64,000 nucleotides of DNA from Aminobacter sp. J41 (GTDB lineage: Bacteria; Pseudomonadota; Alphaproteobacteria; Rhizobiales; Rhizobiaceae): the NCBI RefSeq assembly GCF_000526635.1, contig NZ_JAGL01000001.1:186001-250000 (forward strand), read 5' to 3'. How positions within the stretch are numbered: position 1 is the stretch's first letter; each line of letters opens with the position of its first letter. The notes beneath the pieces are model-generated. The model saw only the letters and a list, made by a program, of their open reading frames with translations, was not told the DNA's origin and made no database searches. Positions 37,813-46,315 of the stretch are shown in pieces. Position numbers and translations under genes: made by a program.

Positions 37813-37841
37813 ATATCGAGGTTCACAGGTGGAAAATCAAG
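37813..37841 (-). promoter_or_regulatory. Heat-shock (sigma-32-like) promoter of grpE
   Basis: On the minus strand CTTGAT (37841-37836), 17-nt spacer, CGATAT (37818-37813), 43 nt before the ATG. Spacing and the CTTGA core match the hsp20 promoter at 57554. Confidence 0.5.
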
Positions 37842-37949
37842 GGGCGCGGGGAGTTATCGCCTGCCGCACCGGTTGCGCGGAATTTTCATCCTCCGGATAA
37901 GCTTTGGGCAACCTCGTGCTGGTACCGCTCTCGTCTCAGGGAGCGATCC

Positions 37950-38525
37950 ATGCGCGCAGGCAAGCAAAATCGCCGGGCGTCCCGGCTGGGCTCGTATCGT
38001 TCGCGCCGCCGGTCACGGCTGTGGTCGCGGCTCGTCGGGCTGGCGCTCGGCATCGCGGTGCTGGCGGGCCCCGCGCTGTGGGACCGCTACGCCGGGACGG
38101 TGACGGATCTGTCGCTGCAGCCGACGGGCGGCAAGGGTGATGGCGAGCAACAGGTGACGCTGGTCGGTCTGATGCGGCCAATGCCGATCTGCGGCGGCGG
38201 CAGGCGCGTGACCTGTGTCGTCGACGGCGACACGTTCTGGATCGATGGCGAGAAGGTGCGCATCGAGAGCATCGACGCGCCGGAGATCAACGGCTCATGC
38301 CAGCGCGAGCGCGAGCTCGCCCGCCGCGCGACCGAGCGGCTTTCCGAAATCCTCGGTAGCCGGAATTTCCGGCTCGAGCGCCACGGCAAGGACAAGTACG
38401 GCCGCACGCTGGCGCTGGTGAAGACGTCTGCCGGCGAGGCGGGCGAGATCCTCGTGCGCGAGGGCCTTGCCCAGCGCTGGGCCGGCCGCAAGGCGCAATG
38501 GTGCGGGCAGGACTTGTCTCACTGA
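37950..38525 (+). CDS. Thermonuclease-family (SNase-like) protein
   Basis: 191 aa. An Arg-rich N-terminus precedes one hydrophobic segment (WSRLVGLALGIAVLAGPAL), so it is anchored or exported. The nuclease fold shows VVDGDTFWIDGEKVRIESID, then APE (metal-binding and catalytic Arg region), and DKYGRTLALV. Staphylococcal nuclease relatives cut DNA and RNA with calcium; the cysteines around the core (ICGGGRRVTC) may form a disulfide. Role unknown. Confidence 0.85.
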   Translation: MRAGKQNRRASRLGSYRSRRRSRLWSRLVGLALGIAVLAGPALWDRYAGTVTDLSLQPTGGKGDGEQQVTLVGLMRPMPICGGGRRVTCVVDGDTFWIDGEKVRIESIDAPEINGSCQRERELARRATERLSEILGSRNFRLERHGKDKYGRTLALVKTSAGEAGEILVREGLAQRWAGRKAQWCGQDLSH

Positions 38526-38654
38526 CATTGCCAGTGCTGCAGTAACAGGTCTCCTTCGGGATTTTTGAGGGCTTCCGCCCCACCCCGCCAGTTGTCAACT
38601 ACCGCGCTGTTGATGGAAGGGTCTGCCGGACATCTTCAACGCCGCGCTCCACGA

Positions 38655-38710
38655 GCCCCCTCCACCACCTTCGGTGGTTCCCCTCCCCGCGGTGCGGGGG
38701 AGGATCCGAG
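38655..38710. repeat. Family A repeat with compensated stems
   Basis: GCCCCCTCCACCACC-TTC-GGTGGTTCCCC then CTCCCCGC-GGT-GCGGGG..GGATCC. Lies between the nuclease and ribokinase stops; the flanking DNA (38526-38654) shows no gene. Confidence 0.82.
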
Positions 38711-38739
38711 CGGCAGCGCTTCTGAAAGTCTCGGCCCCG

Positions 38740-39633
38740 TCAGGCAGCCGCGTCGACGTCCTTGGCAAACGGAATCGCCGGTTGCGCGCCGGGCTTGAGG
38801 CATGCAAGCGAGCCAGCGACCGCCGCGCGGCGCAGCGCATCGGCAAGGTTGAGTCCGCTGGCAAGGCCTGCGGCAAGGTAGCCGCAAAAGGTGTCGCCCG
38901 CGCCCACGGTGTCGACCGGATCGATCGTGAGTCCTTCGGCTCGCAGGAAGTCGGTTGGCGTCGCGGCCACCACGCCCTCGGCGCCGAGTGTGACCACCAC
39001 CGTGCGCCCGGTCGTTTCAGCGAAGTCGCGCATTCGAGCTTCGCGGTCGGCGCCGCCAAGGCAGAGCGCCTCTGCATAGAGATCAAACTCCGTCTCGTTG
39101 GCGATCACATAGTCGGCCTTGCCGAGAAGGCCTGCCGCCTCCTTCCGGAACGGTGCCGTGTTAAGGAGCGAGATCGCGCTCGTCTGCCGCGCGGCTGTGA
39201 GTGCCGCCTCGACGGTCCCAAGCGGAATTTCGTGCTGCAGCAGCAGATAGTCTCCAGCCGCAAGGCCGGCGGCGGCAACGTCATCCTCGTTCACCTCGCC
39301 ATTGCCGCCCGGCACCACGGCGATGATGTTTTCGCCGTCGGCCCCAACAAGGATCGAGGCGATGCCGGTTGCCGTCTCCGTCGTGCGCACTTTCGAAAGA
39401 TCAACGCCGCCATCGCGCAGCAGCGCCAGCGCTTCGCCCGCAAACGCGTCGTTGCCGACGGCGCCGACCATCTTCACCTCCGCGCCCGCCCGCCGTGCGG
39501 CAAGCGCCTGGTTGGCGCCCTTGCCGCCGGGTGCGGTGGCGAAGGTCTCGCCGGGCACGGTCTCGCCCGGACGCGGCAGGCGCTCGACGGTGGCGATCAG
39601 GTCGAGATTGATGGAACCGATGACGACGATCAC
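38740..39633 (-). CDS. rbsK: Ribokinase
   Basis: 297 aa. PfkB sugar kinase phosphorylating D-ribose to ribose 5-phosphate. First signature GGKGANQALAARRAGAEVKMVG; C-terminal signature DTVGAGDTFCGYLAAGL with catalytic Asp. N-terminus IVVIGSINLDL is typical of RbsK. Start is a GTG at 39633 with GGGAGA upstream. No ribose transporter is nearby, but adenosine kinase and a nucleoside hydrolase elsewhere in the window suggest it uses ribose from nucleosides. Confidence 0.93.
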   Translation of the reverse strand: MIVVIGSINLDLIATVERLPRPGETVPGETFATAPGGKGANQALAARRAGAEVKMVGAVGNDAFAGEALALLRDGGVDLSKVRTTETATGIASILVGADGENIIAVVPGGNGEVNEDDVAAAGLAAGDYLLLQHEIPLGTVEAALTAARQTSAISLLNTAPFRKEAAGLLGKADYVIANETEFDLYAEALCLGGADREARMRDFAETTGRTVVVTLGAEGVVAATPTDFLRAEGLTIDPVDTVGAGDTFCGYLAAGLASGLNLADALRRAAVAGSLACLKPGAQPAIPFAKDVDAAA

Positions 39634-39685
39634 GAAGTAGTCTCCCTTGCTGTCCGTGATCGCTTAGCCGATTTCTGCCGCTGCG

Positions 39686-40573
39686 TCAGGAGGAAGCGCC
39701 AAGCAGCCGCCCGGCTTCCCAGCCAAGAATGGCGCGCTTGCGCGTCAGGCCCCAGTGATAGCCGGTAAGCGCGCCGGATTTTCCGAGCGCCCGGTGGCAG
39801 GGCACGACGAACGACACCGGGTTTGCGCCGACCGCCGCACCCACCGCGCGGCTCGCCGCCGGATTGCCGATCTCGGCCGCGAGGTCCGAATAGGTTTTTG
39901 CCCGATTCATCGGAATGCGCAGCAGCGCCTCCCACACCCGGATCTGAAAATCCGAGCCGATCAGCACCACGCGCAGCGGCTGATCCGGCCGCCAGCGGCG
40001 CGGGTCGAAGATGCGGGTCGCATAGGGCAAGGTGGCCGCCATGTCCTCGACATAGGTCGCGTTCACCCAGCGCCGCGTCATGTCCTCATAAGCCGCGCGC
40101 TCGCCGCCGGCATCGCAGAAGGCAAGGCCGCACAGGCCCCGGTCCGTCGTCATTACCAGCGCGATGCCGAAGGGCGAGAGGTGGTAGCCGTAGCGGATGG
40201 TGAGCCCCTTGCCGCGGCTCTTGTAGTCGCCGGGCGACATCGCCTCATGCGCAACGAAGAGGTCGTGCAGCCGGCCGGGCCCCGACATACCGAGCTCAAA
40301 GGCGGCGTCGAGCAGCGGCGCGCCCTGGTCGAGCAGCCTTCTTGCATGGTCGAGGGTAACGGCCTGCAAAAAGCCTTTCGGCGTCAGCCCGGCCCAGCGG
40401 GTGAACAGCTTTTGCAGCCCCGATGGGGTTTCGCCGACCGCCTCGGCCAGCATGTCCAGCGTCGGCTGCTGGCGGTAGTCGAGGCTGATCAGCTCGATGG
40501 CGCGGCGGACGATCTCATAGTCGCTGCCGACCGGCGTGATGTCGCGTTCGAGTGTTGCGGTCTGGACGTTCAT
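39686..40573 (-). CDS. Ada-like AraC-type regulator fused to O6-alkylguanine-DNA methyltransferase
   Basis: 295 aa from ATG 40573. Residues about 20-120 are an AraC-type helix-turn-helix (QQPTLDMLAEAVGETPSGLQ, LLDAAFELGMSGPGRL). Residues about 125-290 are the methyltransferase with SFVVPCHRALGKSG, where C259 accepts the alkyl group. The zinc-binding N-terminal Ada domain with Cys38 is absent, so it cannot sense methyl phosphotriesters like E. coli Ada. This two-domain form is common in alphaproteobacteria. Confidence 0.9.
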   Translation of the reverse strand: MNVQTATLERDITPVGSDYEIVRRAIELISLDYRQQPTLDMLAEAVGETPSGLQKLFTRWAGLTPKGFLQAVTLDHARRLLDQGAPLLDAAFELGMSGPGRLHDLFVAHEAMSPGDYKSRGKGLTIRYGYHLSPFGIALVMTTDRGLCGLAFCDAGGERAAYEDMTRRWVNATYVEDMAATLPYATRIFDPRRWRPDQPLRVVLIGSDFQIRVWEALLRIPMNRAKTYSDLAAEIGNPAASRAVGAAVGANPVSFVVPCHRALGKSGALTGYHWGLTRKRAILGWEAGRLLGASS

Positions 40574-40644
40574 GGAACTATCTCCCTGAACGCCAATATC
40601 GGACGGCCGGGAGTCATTCGCCACCCGATTCTCGCCAAAGCGGT

Positions 40645-41127
40645 CTAGCGCTTCGCGGTTGCCAGGGCGCTGCCGAAGGCGGCGGCAAAGCTTTCGCGGT
40701 CGTCGGGGTTCAGGAACGAGCCGATCGGCACGCGCCGGCCTTCGCCTTCCACCGCCATGTCGGTGATGCCGATCTCCTCGTGGCGCTGCACGCGGAACTT
40801 TGCCCAGAACGGATTGAACGAGAACTGCTGGCGCTTGCCGGAGGGCGCGACCTTCAGGATCTCCAGCGCCGTTCGCGATACGGTCACCTCCTCGCGCGCC
40901 CGCGCGGCGCGGTAGTTCACCTTGAAAGCGATGTAGAGAAGAAGCAGATCGAGCCCGAAGAAGCCGAACACCGGCCAGGCGCCGAGCGACATGAAAAACG
41001 CCCCGGTGCCGAGCCAGGTGACCGCAAAGATGCTCATGACGATGAGAAAGCCCTTTCGCCCCAGCGAGCGATGGGGCGTCAACAGGGCGCGGAAGATCGG
41101 CTCGTCCAAGGCTTTCGTTTCCTGCAT
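40645..41127 (-). CDS. DUF2244 membrane protein
   Basis: 160 aa, two adjacent membrane helices (about 26-66) followed by a cytoplasmic beta-rich part with RQQFSFNPFWAKFRV and GSFLNPDDRESFAAAF. This fits DUF2244, an uncharacterised alphaproteobacterial family often encoded beside nth. Here it is divergent from nth with only 21 bp between start codons, so the promoters must overlap the opposite genes. Confidence 0.85.
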   Translation of the reverse strand: MQETKALDEPIFRALLTPHRSLGRKGFLIVMSIFAVTWLGTGAFFMSLGAWPVFGFFGLDLLLLYIAFKVNYRAARAREEVTVSRTALEILKVAPSGKRQQFSFNPFWAKFRVQRHEEIGITDMAVEGEGRRVPIGSFLNPDDRESFAAAFGSALATAKR

Positions 41128-41148
41128 GGCGCGCAGTATAGAGGCGGC

Positions 41149-41949
41149 ATGGAAAAGCCCAAGAGCAAAACCGCGTTACCGGCCGCCACCCGTTCCCGCG
41201 CTTCTGCGAAGCGTGCGCGCACCCGCTATTCGCAGGCGGAGATTCGCGAGATCTTCCGCCGCTTCTCGATCCAGCGCCCGGAGCCGAAGGGCGAGCTCGA
41301 GCACGTCAACGCCTTCACGCTGCTGGTCGCCGTGGTGCTGTCGGCGCAGGCGACCGACGCCGGCGTCAACAAGGCAACGCGCGGCCTGTTTGCCGTCGCC
41401 GACACGCCGGAAAAGATGCTGGCGCTGGGCGAGGAAAAGGTCGGCGAATACATCCGCACCATCGGCCTGTGGCGCAACAAGGCCAAGAACGTGATCGCGC
41501 TCAGCGAGGCGCTGATCCGCGACTATGGCGGCGAGGTGCCGGCCGACCGCGACGAGCTGGTGAAGCTGCCGGGCGTCGGGCGCAAGACGGCAAACGTGGT
41601 GCTCAACATGTCGTTCGGCCAGCCGACCATGGCGGTCGACACGCACATTCTTCGCATCGGCAACCGCATCGGCCTTGCGCCCGGAAAGACGCCGGAGCAG
41701 GTCGAGGACATTCTGGTGCGCATCATTCCCGATGAATTCATGCGCCACGCGCACCACTGGCTGATCCTGCACGGCCGCTATGTCTGCAAGGCGAGGAAGC
41801 CGGACTGCCCGAAATGCGTCATCGCCGACATCTGCAAGTCGGCCGAGAAGACGACCGACATCCCCGCACCGCTGGTACCGCTCGAAGAGCTGCCCGAGAC
41901 GGTGTCGGGGGAGGGCCTCCCCTCTCTGACCCGCTTCGGCTCGGTTTAG
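41149..41949 (+). CDS. nth: Endonuclease III
   Basis: 266 aa from ATG 41149. Bifunctional DNA glycosylase/AP lyase for oxidised pyrimidines. Helix-hairpin-helix LPGVGRKTANVV has the catalytic Lys (K146); catalytic Asp is D164 in AVDTHILR. The [4Fe-4S] cluster motif C-x6-C-x2-C-x5-C is complete (C213, C220, C223, C229). A Lys/Arg-rich N-terminal extension (about 25 aa) is common in the group. A composite repeat begins directly after the stop. Confidence 0.96.
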   Translation: MEKPKSKTALPAATRSRASAKRARTRYSQAEIREIFRRFSIQRPEPKGELEHVNAFTLLVAVVLSAQATDAGVNKATRGLFAVADTPEKMLALGEEKVGEYIRTIGLWRNKAKNVIALSEALIRDYGGEVPADRDELVKLPGVGRKTANVVLNMSFGQPTMAVDTHILRIGNRIGLAPGKTPEQVEDILVRIIPDEFMRHAHHWLILHGRYVCKARKPDCPKCVIADICKSAEKTTDIPAPLVPLEELPETVSGEGLPSLTRFGSV

Positions 41950-41950
41950 C

Positions 41951-42150
41951 GTTCGGGCATGGATCCCCTGCTCGCGCCCGCTTCGCGGGCTTGGCGGGGA
42001 TGACGAAGTGGAAGCGTGGCAGCAAACTGGCGGGACGGGCACGAGTGGACCGCTGCCCTAAGCATATCCACCTCGTCATGCCACGGCTTGACCGTGGCAT
42101 CCAGGCCTGAACGCCTCCGACGCACGGCGGTGCAAGCACTGCCCGCCGCA
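41951..42150. repeat. Composite C/D palindromic element, third copy
   Basis: C palindrome (TTCGGGCATGGATCCCC..GGGGATGACGAAG), spacer, D palindrome (GTCATGCCACGG-CTTGA-CCGTGGCATCCA), tail with ACGGCGGTGCAAGCACTGCC. Same order and about the same length as 30811-31025. It begins within 2 nt of the nth stop. Confidence 0.85.
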
Positions 42151-42177
42151 AAACAAAAGCGCCGGAAAATCCGGCGC
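42151..42177 (-). terminator. Rho-independent terminator of nfu
   Basis: GCGCCGG-AAAAT-CCGGCGC (42159-42177), followed on the minus strand by TTTTGTTT. It lies 42 nt past the nfu stop. Confidence 0.88.
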
Positions 42178-42219
42178 CTCTGAAGATTAATCAGTTATCC
42201 GCGCGTCAGCGCAGAAAGG

Positions 42220-42801
42220 TCACGCCACCTGTTCGACCTGCTGCACTTCCGGAACGAAGTGGCGAAGCAGGTTCTGGATGCCGTGCTTCAGCGTCGCCGT
42301 CGAGGACGGGCAGCCGGCGCAGGCGCCCTTCATGTGCAGGAAGACGGTGCCGTTCTCGTAGCCGCGGAAGGTGATGTCGCCGCCGTCCTGGGCAACGGCC
42401 GGGCGCACGCGCGTGTCGAGCAGCTCCTTGATGGTCAGGACGATTTCCTCGTCCTCCTTGTCATAGAACTCCTCGCCGGCGGCGTGGGCATCGTTCTCGG
42501 CAATGCGGGTCGCGGACGCCATGACCGGCTGGCCGGACATGAAGTGCTCCATGATCGCGCCGAGGATGGCCGGCTTCAGGTGCTGCCAGTCGTACTCGTC
42601 GTTCTTGGTGACGGTGACGAAGTCATAGCCGTAGAAGACGCCGACGACGCCCGGAACATCGAACAGGCGGCCGGCAAGCGGCGACGAATTGCTGGCGGTC
42701 TCGGCATCACGGAAATCGGCGGTTCCCTCCGGGAGCACGACCTTGCCAGGCAGGAACTTCAGCGTCGCGGGATTGGGCGTGGATTCGGTCTGGATGAACA
42801 T
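42220..42801 (-). CDS. NFU-type iron-sulfur cluster carrier
   Basis: 193 aa. The N-terminal Nfu_N domain opens MFIQTESTPNPATLKFLPG; the C-terminal NifU-like domain carries CAGCPSS (C161, C164), which holds a [4Fe-4S] cluster at a dimer interface for delivery to target proteins. The layout matches mitochondrial NFU1. An Irr-like palindrome overlaps its promoter, tying it to iron status. Last gene of the minus-strand run from glnD, but 145 bp separate it from usp, so it probably has its own promoter. Confidence 0.94.
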   Translation of the reverse strand: MFIQTESTPNPATLKFLPGKVVLPEGTADFRDAETASNSSPLAGRLFDVPGVVGVFYGYDFVTVTKNDEYDWQHLKPAILGAIMEHFMSGQPVMASATRIAENDAHAAGEEFYDKEDEEIVLTIKELLDTRVRPAVAQDGGDITFRGYENGTVFLHMKGACAGCPSSTATLKHGIQNLLRHFVPEVQQVEQVA

Positions 42802-42822
42802 GGGCGCTCTCCGCGTCGGAAC

Positions 42823-42839
42823 TTTGGAATTATTCTAAA
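42823..42839. promoter_or_regulatory. Irr-type iron control element upstream of nfu
   Basis: TTTGGAA-TTA-TTCTAAA: a 7-3-7 palindrome with one mismatch, like the perfect copy at 23377. It starts 22 nt before the nfu ATG, a position suited to repression. Confidence 0.62.
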
Positions 42840-42946
42840 TAATGGTCAACCGGCCGCGCGGCAAGCTGCAATTGGCAGGTCGAGCAATCGTGATCGACCC
42901 GAATATGGGGATCAGGGTGCAAATTAGCAATCGCGGAAGGCCGAGC

Positions 42947-43438
42947 TCAGGTGAAGCTCTCGATTTCCTCGTCGGAGAGGCCCATCGGCACGACCGTGAC
43001 GGGGATCGGGAAGGCGGCACCCTTGCCGGCGACCGAGGTGACCAAGGGACCCGGGCCTTCCTTGTTGTTGCCGGCGGCGAGCACCAGGATGGCGATGTCC
43101 TGGTCTTCCTCGATCAGCTTGTGGATCTCTTCCTTGGTGGTGCCCTCGCGGATGACGAGCTCGGGTTCGATGCCGACCGTCTCGCGCACCTTCACCGCAT
43201 GCGCATGCAGCGCGTTGCTTGCGGCGGCGTTCGCCTCCTCACGCATGATCTGCTCGACGCCCAGCCAGTGCTGAAAGTCGCCGGGCTCGATGACATGCAA
43301 GAGGACGAGCGCGCCGTTGGTCGCCTTGGCACGATAGGCCGCGTAGGCAATCGCGCGCTCCGATTCCGGGGTTCCGTCCGCGATGGCGAGGAACTTTCGC
43401 CGGTGACCAGCCTCACGGCTGAGACGTCTTGAAACCAT
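42947..43438 (-). CDS. Universal stress protein (UspA family)
   Basis: 163 aa. UspA alpha/beta fold: RKFLAIADGTPESERAIAYA at the start, LVLLHVIEPGDF, then ILVLAAGN and FPIPVTVVPMGLSDEE at the end. The ATP-binding glycine pattern (G-x2-G-x9-G-S/T) is only partly conserved, so nucleotide binding is uncertain. The N-terminus MVSRRLSREAGHR is basic. It lies 96 bp after trpS on the same strand. Confidence 0.87.
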   Translation of the reverse strand: MVSRRLSREAGHRRKFLAIADGTPESERAIAYAAYRAKATNGALVLLHVIEPGDFQHWLGVEQIMREEANAAASNALHAHAVKVRETVGIEPELVIREGTTKEEIHKLIEEDQDIAILVLAAGNNKEGPGPLVTSVAGKGAAFPIPVTVVPMGLSDEEIESFT

Positions 43439-43534
43439 GAATTTTCCCGCTTGGCCGCGCCAATCCGGTGCAATCTGCCATTCGGCAGGTTCCGGGGCAA
43501 GCGCGTTGCAACACCCGCCTGCCCCGAAATTTCA

Positions 43535-44602
43535 TCAGTTGTCGAGCAGGCCGACGATCTGCTTGACCGTCTTCATCGTCGCCTCCGCGATCGCGCCGGC
43601 GCGCTCGCCGCCGTCACGCAGGACGGAGTCGATGTAAGCGGGATCAGCCTCGAGCTTGCGCATTTCGGTTGCGATCGGCGCGAGCTTGTCGACGGCCAGA
43701 TCCGCGAGTGCCGGCTTGAAGACCGAGAACTGCTGGCCGCCGAAATCGGCGATCACCTGCTCGCGCGTGGTGCCGGCAAGGGCAGCATAGATGCCGACGA
43801 GATTTTCGGCTTCCGGGCGGCCCTTCAGGCCCTCGATGTCGGACGGCAGCGGCTCCGGGTCGGTCTTGGCCTTCTTGATCTTCTTGGAGATCGTGTCGGC
43901 ATCGTCGGTGAGATTGATGCGCGACAGGTCCGACGGGTCGGACTTCGACATCTTCTTGGTGCCGTCGCGCAGGCTCATGACGCGGGTGATCGGGCCGTCG
44001 ATCAGCGGCTCGGTCATCGGGAAGAAGCCGTTGACCGTCTCGTCGCCGACCTGCATTTCGACGCCGACGCCCAGCTCGCCGATCTTCTCGGAGAAGTCGT
44101 TGTTGAACTTGGCCGCGATGTCGCGGGTAAGTTCCAGGTGCTGCTTCTGGTCGTCGCCGACCGGAACGTGGGTGGCGCGGTAGACGAGAATGTCGGCCGC
44201 CATCAGGCTCGGATAGGCGAGCAGGCCAAGCGAAGCGTTCTCGCGGTCCTTGCCGGCCTTGTCCTTGAACTGCGTCATGCGGTTCATCCAGCCGATGCGG
44301 GCCACGCAGTTGAAGATCCAGGCAAGCTCGGCGTGCTGCGGCACGCGAGCCTGGTTGAAGACGATGTGCTTCTTCGGGTCGATGCCGGATGCGAGGAATG
44401 CCGCGGTGATCGAGCGCGTCTGGGCGCCGAGGTCGCCGTGGACGAGCTGCGCGGTGATCGCGTGCAGGTCAACGACGCAGTAGATGCAGTCGTTGCTTTC
44501 CTGCAGGTCGACGAACTTGCGGATCGCGCCTAGATAGTTGCCGAGGTGGAGATTGCCGGTCGGCTGGACGCCGGAGAAGACGAGAGGCTTGAAGCTTGTC
44601 AT
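43535..44602 (-). CDS. trpS: Tryptophanyl-tRNA synthetase
   Basis: 355 aa. Class I synthetase charging tRNA-Trp. [17 protein letters not shown] holds the HIGH-type motif (HLGN), and [11 protein letters not shown] is the KMSKS loop. Length and the [15 protein letters not shown] block are standard. It sits 75 bp downstream of murJ on the same strand. Confidence 0.97.
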   Translation of the reverse strand: MTSFKPLVFSGVQPTGNLHLGNYLGAIRKFVDLQESNDCIYCVVDLHAITAQLVHGDLGAQTRSITAAFLASGIDPKKHIVFNQARVPQHAELAWIFNCVARIGWMNRMTQFKDKAGKDRENASLGLLAYPSLMAADILVYRATHVPVGDDQKQHLELTRDIAAKFNNDFSEKIGELGVGVEMQVGDETVNGFFPMTEPLIDGPITRVMSLRDGTKKMSKSDPSDLSRINLTDDADTISKKIKKAKTDPEPLPSDIEGLKGRPEAENLVGIYAALAGTTREQVIADFGGQQFSVFKPALADLAVDKLAPIATEMRKLEADPAYIDSVLRDGGERAGAIAEATMKTVKQIVGLLDN

Positions 44603-44677
44603 GAACGTGGTCCGGGGCTGGTGGAGGGCCTCGTTGAGCGAGGAGTTGAACGGGTTTGGCTTATGGCGGATGCGATG

Positions 44678-46282
44678 TCACTGTTCAAGTGGCGCCACCT
44701 CCGCCTTCCTGGCTGCCTTTGCGTTGCGCCGGCGCCGCAGCGCGCCCATCAGCTCGTCGCGGTCGATGGCGCCGGTCAGGATGACGATGATGAAGTAGAC
44801 GATGGCGGCGACGCCGATGATGCCAAACACCGTCAGCGCACGCACGCCAAGCGACGGGTTGCGCAGGAGGGAGCTGAGGGCGGCATCGAGACCAAGCACG
44901 ACCGCGCCCATGACAACGCTGGCAAGAACGATCATGGCCACGCGGCGTAGCGTCGTCGGCGACGGGCGGAAGTCGCCGCGATGCCACAGGACGACGGCGA
45001 GCAGACCGAAATTGACCCAGGAGGCAATGGAAGTGGCGGCGGCGATGCCGACATGGCCGAAGAACGGGAACAGGATGATGCTGGCGACGATGTTGACGAC
45101 GACGGCGATCATCGAGAACCACATCGGGCTCTTCATGTCGAGGCGGGCGAAATAGGCCGGCGAGAACACTTTGATGAGCACGTAGGCCGGTAGACCCGTC
45201 GCGAAGGCTGCGAGCGCCGACGCAGTCAGGGCAGTCGTTTCCGGCGTGAAGGCGCCGCGTTCGTAGACGATGTTGACGAGGGGGCCGGCAAACAGGATGA
45301 AGCCAACGGCGGCGGGCAGCGTCAGGCCGAGTGCGAATTCGAGCGAGCGGTTCTGCAGGTGCTGCGCGTCGTCATGGTCGCCGGCCTTCAGCGCGCGCGA
45401 CAGCTCCGGCAACAGCACGACGCCGACGGCAATGCCGATGATGCCGAGCGGCAGCTGGTTGATGCGGTCGGCGTAGTTCAGGAGCGCGATCGCGCCTTCC
45501 TGCGACGAGGCGATGATCTGGCCGACGAGCACGTTGATCTGCATCGCGCCGCCGGTGAGCATCGCCGGGCCCATCAGGATCAGCAGCTTCTTGACGTCCG
45601 GCGTCAGGCTCGGCCGGCGAATCCGCATCGGAAAACCTTCGCGGCGTACCGCCCAGTAGAGCCAGCCAAGCTGGGCAAAGCCCGACAGGATCACGCCCCA
45701 CGACAGCAGCAGGCCGGTCTGGCGCTCGTCCATGCCCATGGTGAGGCTGATGGCGAGGGCGCCGATCATGCCCGCGTTGAGCAGGATCGGCACGAAGGCG
45801 GCAAGGAAGTAGCGCCGCATGGAATTCAGCATGCCCGACAGCATCGCCACCAGCGACATGCACAGCAGATACGGGAACATGATCTGCGTCATCAGCACGG
45901 TCATGTTCAGCTTGTCGGGATCGTCGGCAAAGCCGGGCGCGATGATCCAGCGCGTGAGCAGCGGCATCAGGATGATGGCAACGCCCGAGAGCAAGAGCAG
46001 CCAGGCGGTCAGCACCGACAGCACCTGCTCGGAGAACTTCTTCGCCGCCTCGTGGCCGCCGCCTTCCAGCTCCTTGGCGAAGAGCGGGATGAAGGCCGAG
46101 TTGAACGCGCCTTCCGCAAACAGGCGACGGAAGAGGTTCGGGAAGCGGAACGCCGCGTAGAAGGCGTCCGCCATCGGCCCCGCGCCAAGGGCTGCGCCGA
46201 TCAGCGCCTCGCGCACGAAGCCGACGATCCGGCTGATGGTCGTTGCGCCGCCGACAGTGGCGAATTTCTGGACGAGGCTCAT
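44678..46282 (-). CDS. murJ: Lipid II flippase MurJ (MviN)
   Basis: 534 aa, about fourteen membrane helices of the MOP superfamily. The start MSLVQKFATVGGATTISRIV, FRFPNLFRRLFAEGAFNSAF and ADRINQLPLGIIGIAVGVVL are family signatures with key Arg residues. It moves the peptidoglycan precursor lipid II across the inner membrane. Between glnD (33 bp upstream) and trpS. Confidence 0.96.
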   Translation of the reverse strand: MSLVQKFATVGGATTISRIVGFVREALIGAALGAGPMADAFYAAFRFPNLFRRLFAEGAFNSAFIPLFAKELEGGGHEAAKKFSEQVLSVLTAWLLLLSGVAIILMPLLTRWIIAPGFADDPDKLNMTVLMTQIMFPYLLCMSLVAMLSGMLNSMRRYFLAAFVPILLNAGMIGALAISLTMGMDERQTGLLLSWGVILSGFAQLGWLYWAVRREGFPMRIRRPSLTPDVKKLLILMGPAMLTGGAMQINVLVGQIIASSQEGAIALLNYADRINQLPLGIIGIAVGVVLLPELSRALKAGDHDDAQHLQNRSLEFALGLTLPAAVGFILFAGPLVNIVYERGAFTPETTALTASALAAFATGLPAYVLIKVFSPAYFARLDMKSPMWFSMIAVVVNIVASIILFPFFGHVGIAAATSIASWVNFGLLAVVLWHRGDFRPSPTTLRRVAMIVLASVVMGAVVLGLDAALSSLLRNPSLGVRALTVFGIIGVAAIVYFIIVILTGAIDRDELMGALRRRRNAKAARKAEVAPLEQ

Positions 46283-46315
46283 CGAGTCGCTCTGGATCGA
46301 GGGTTCAACACGGGC

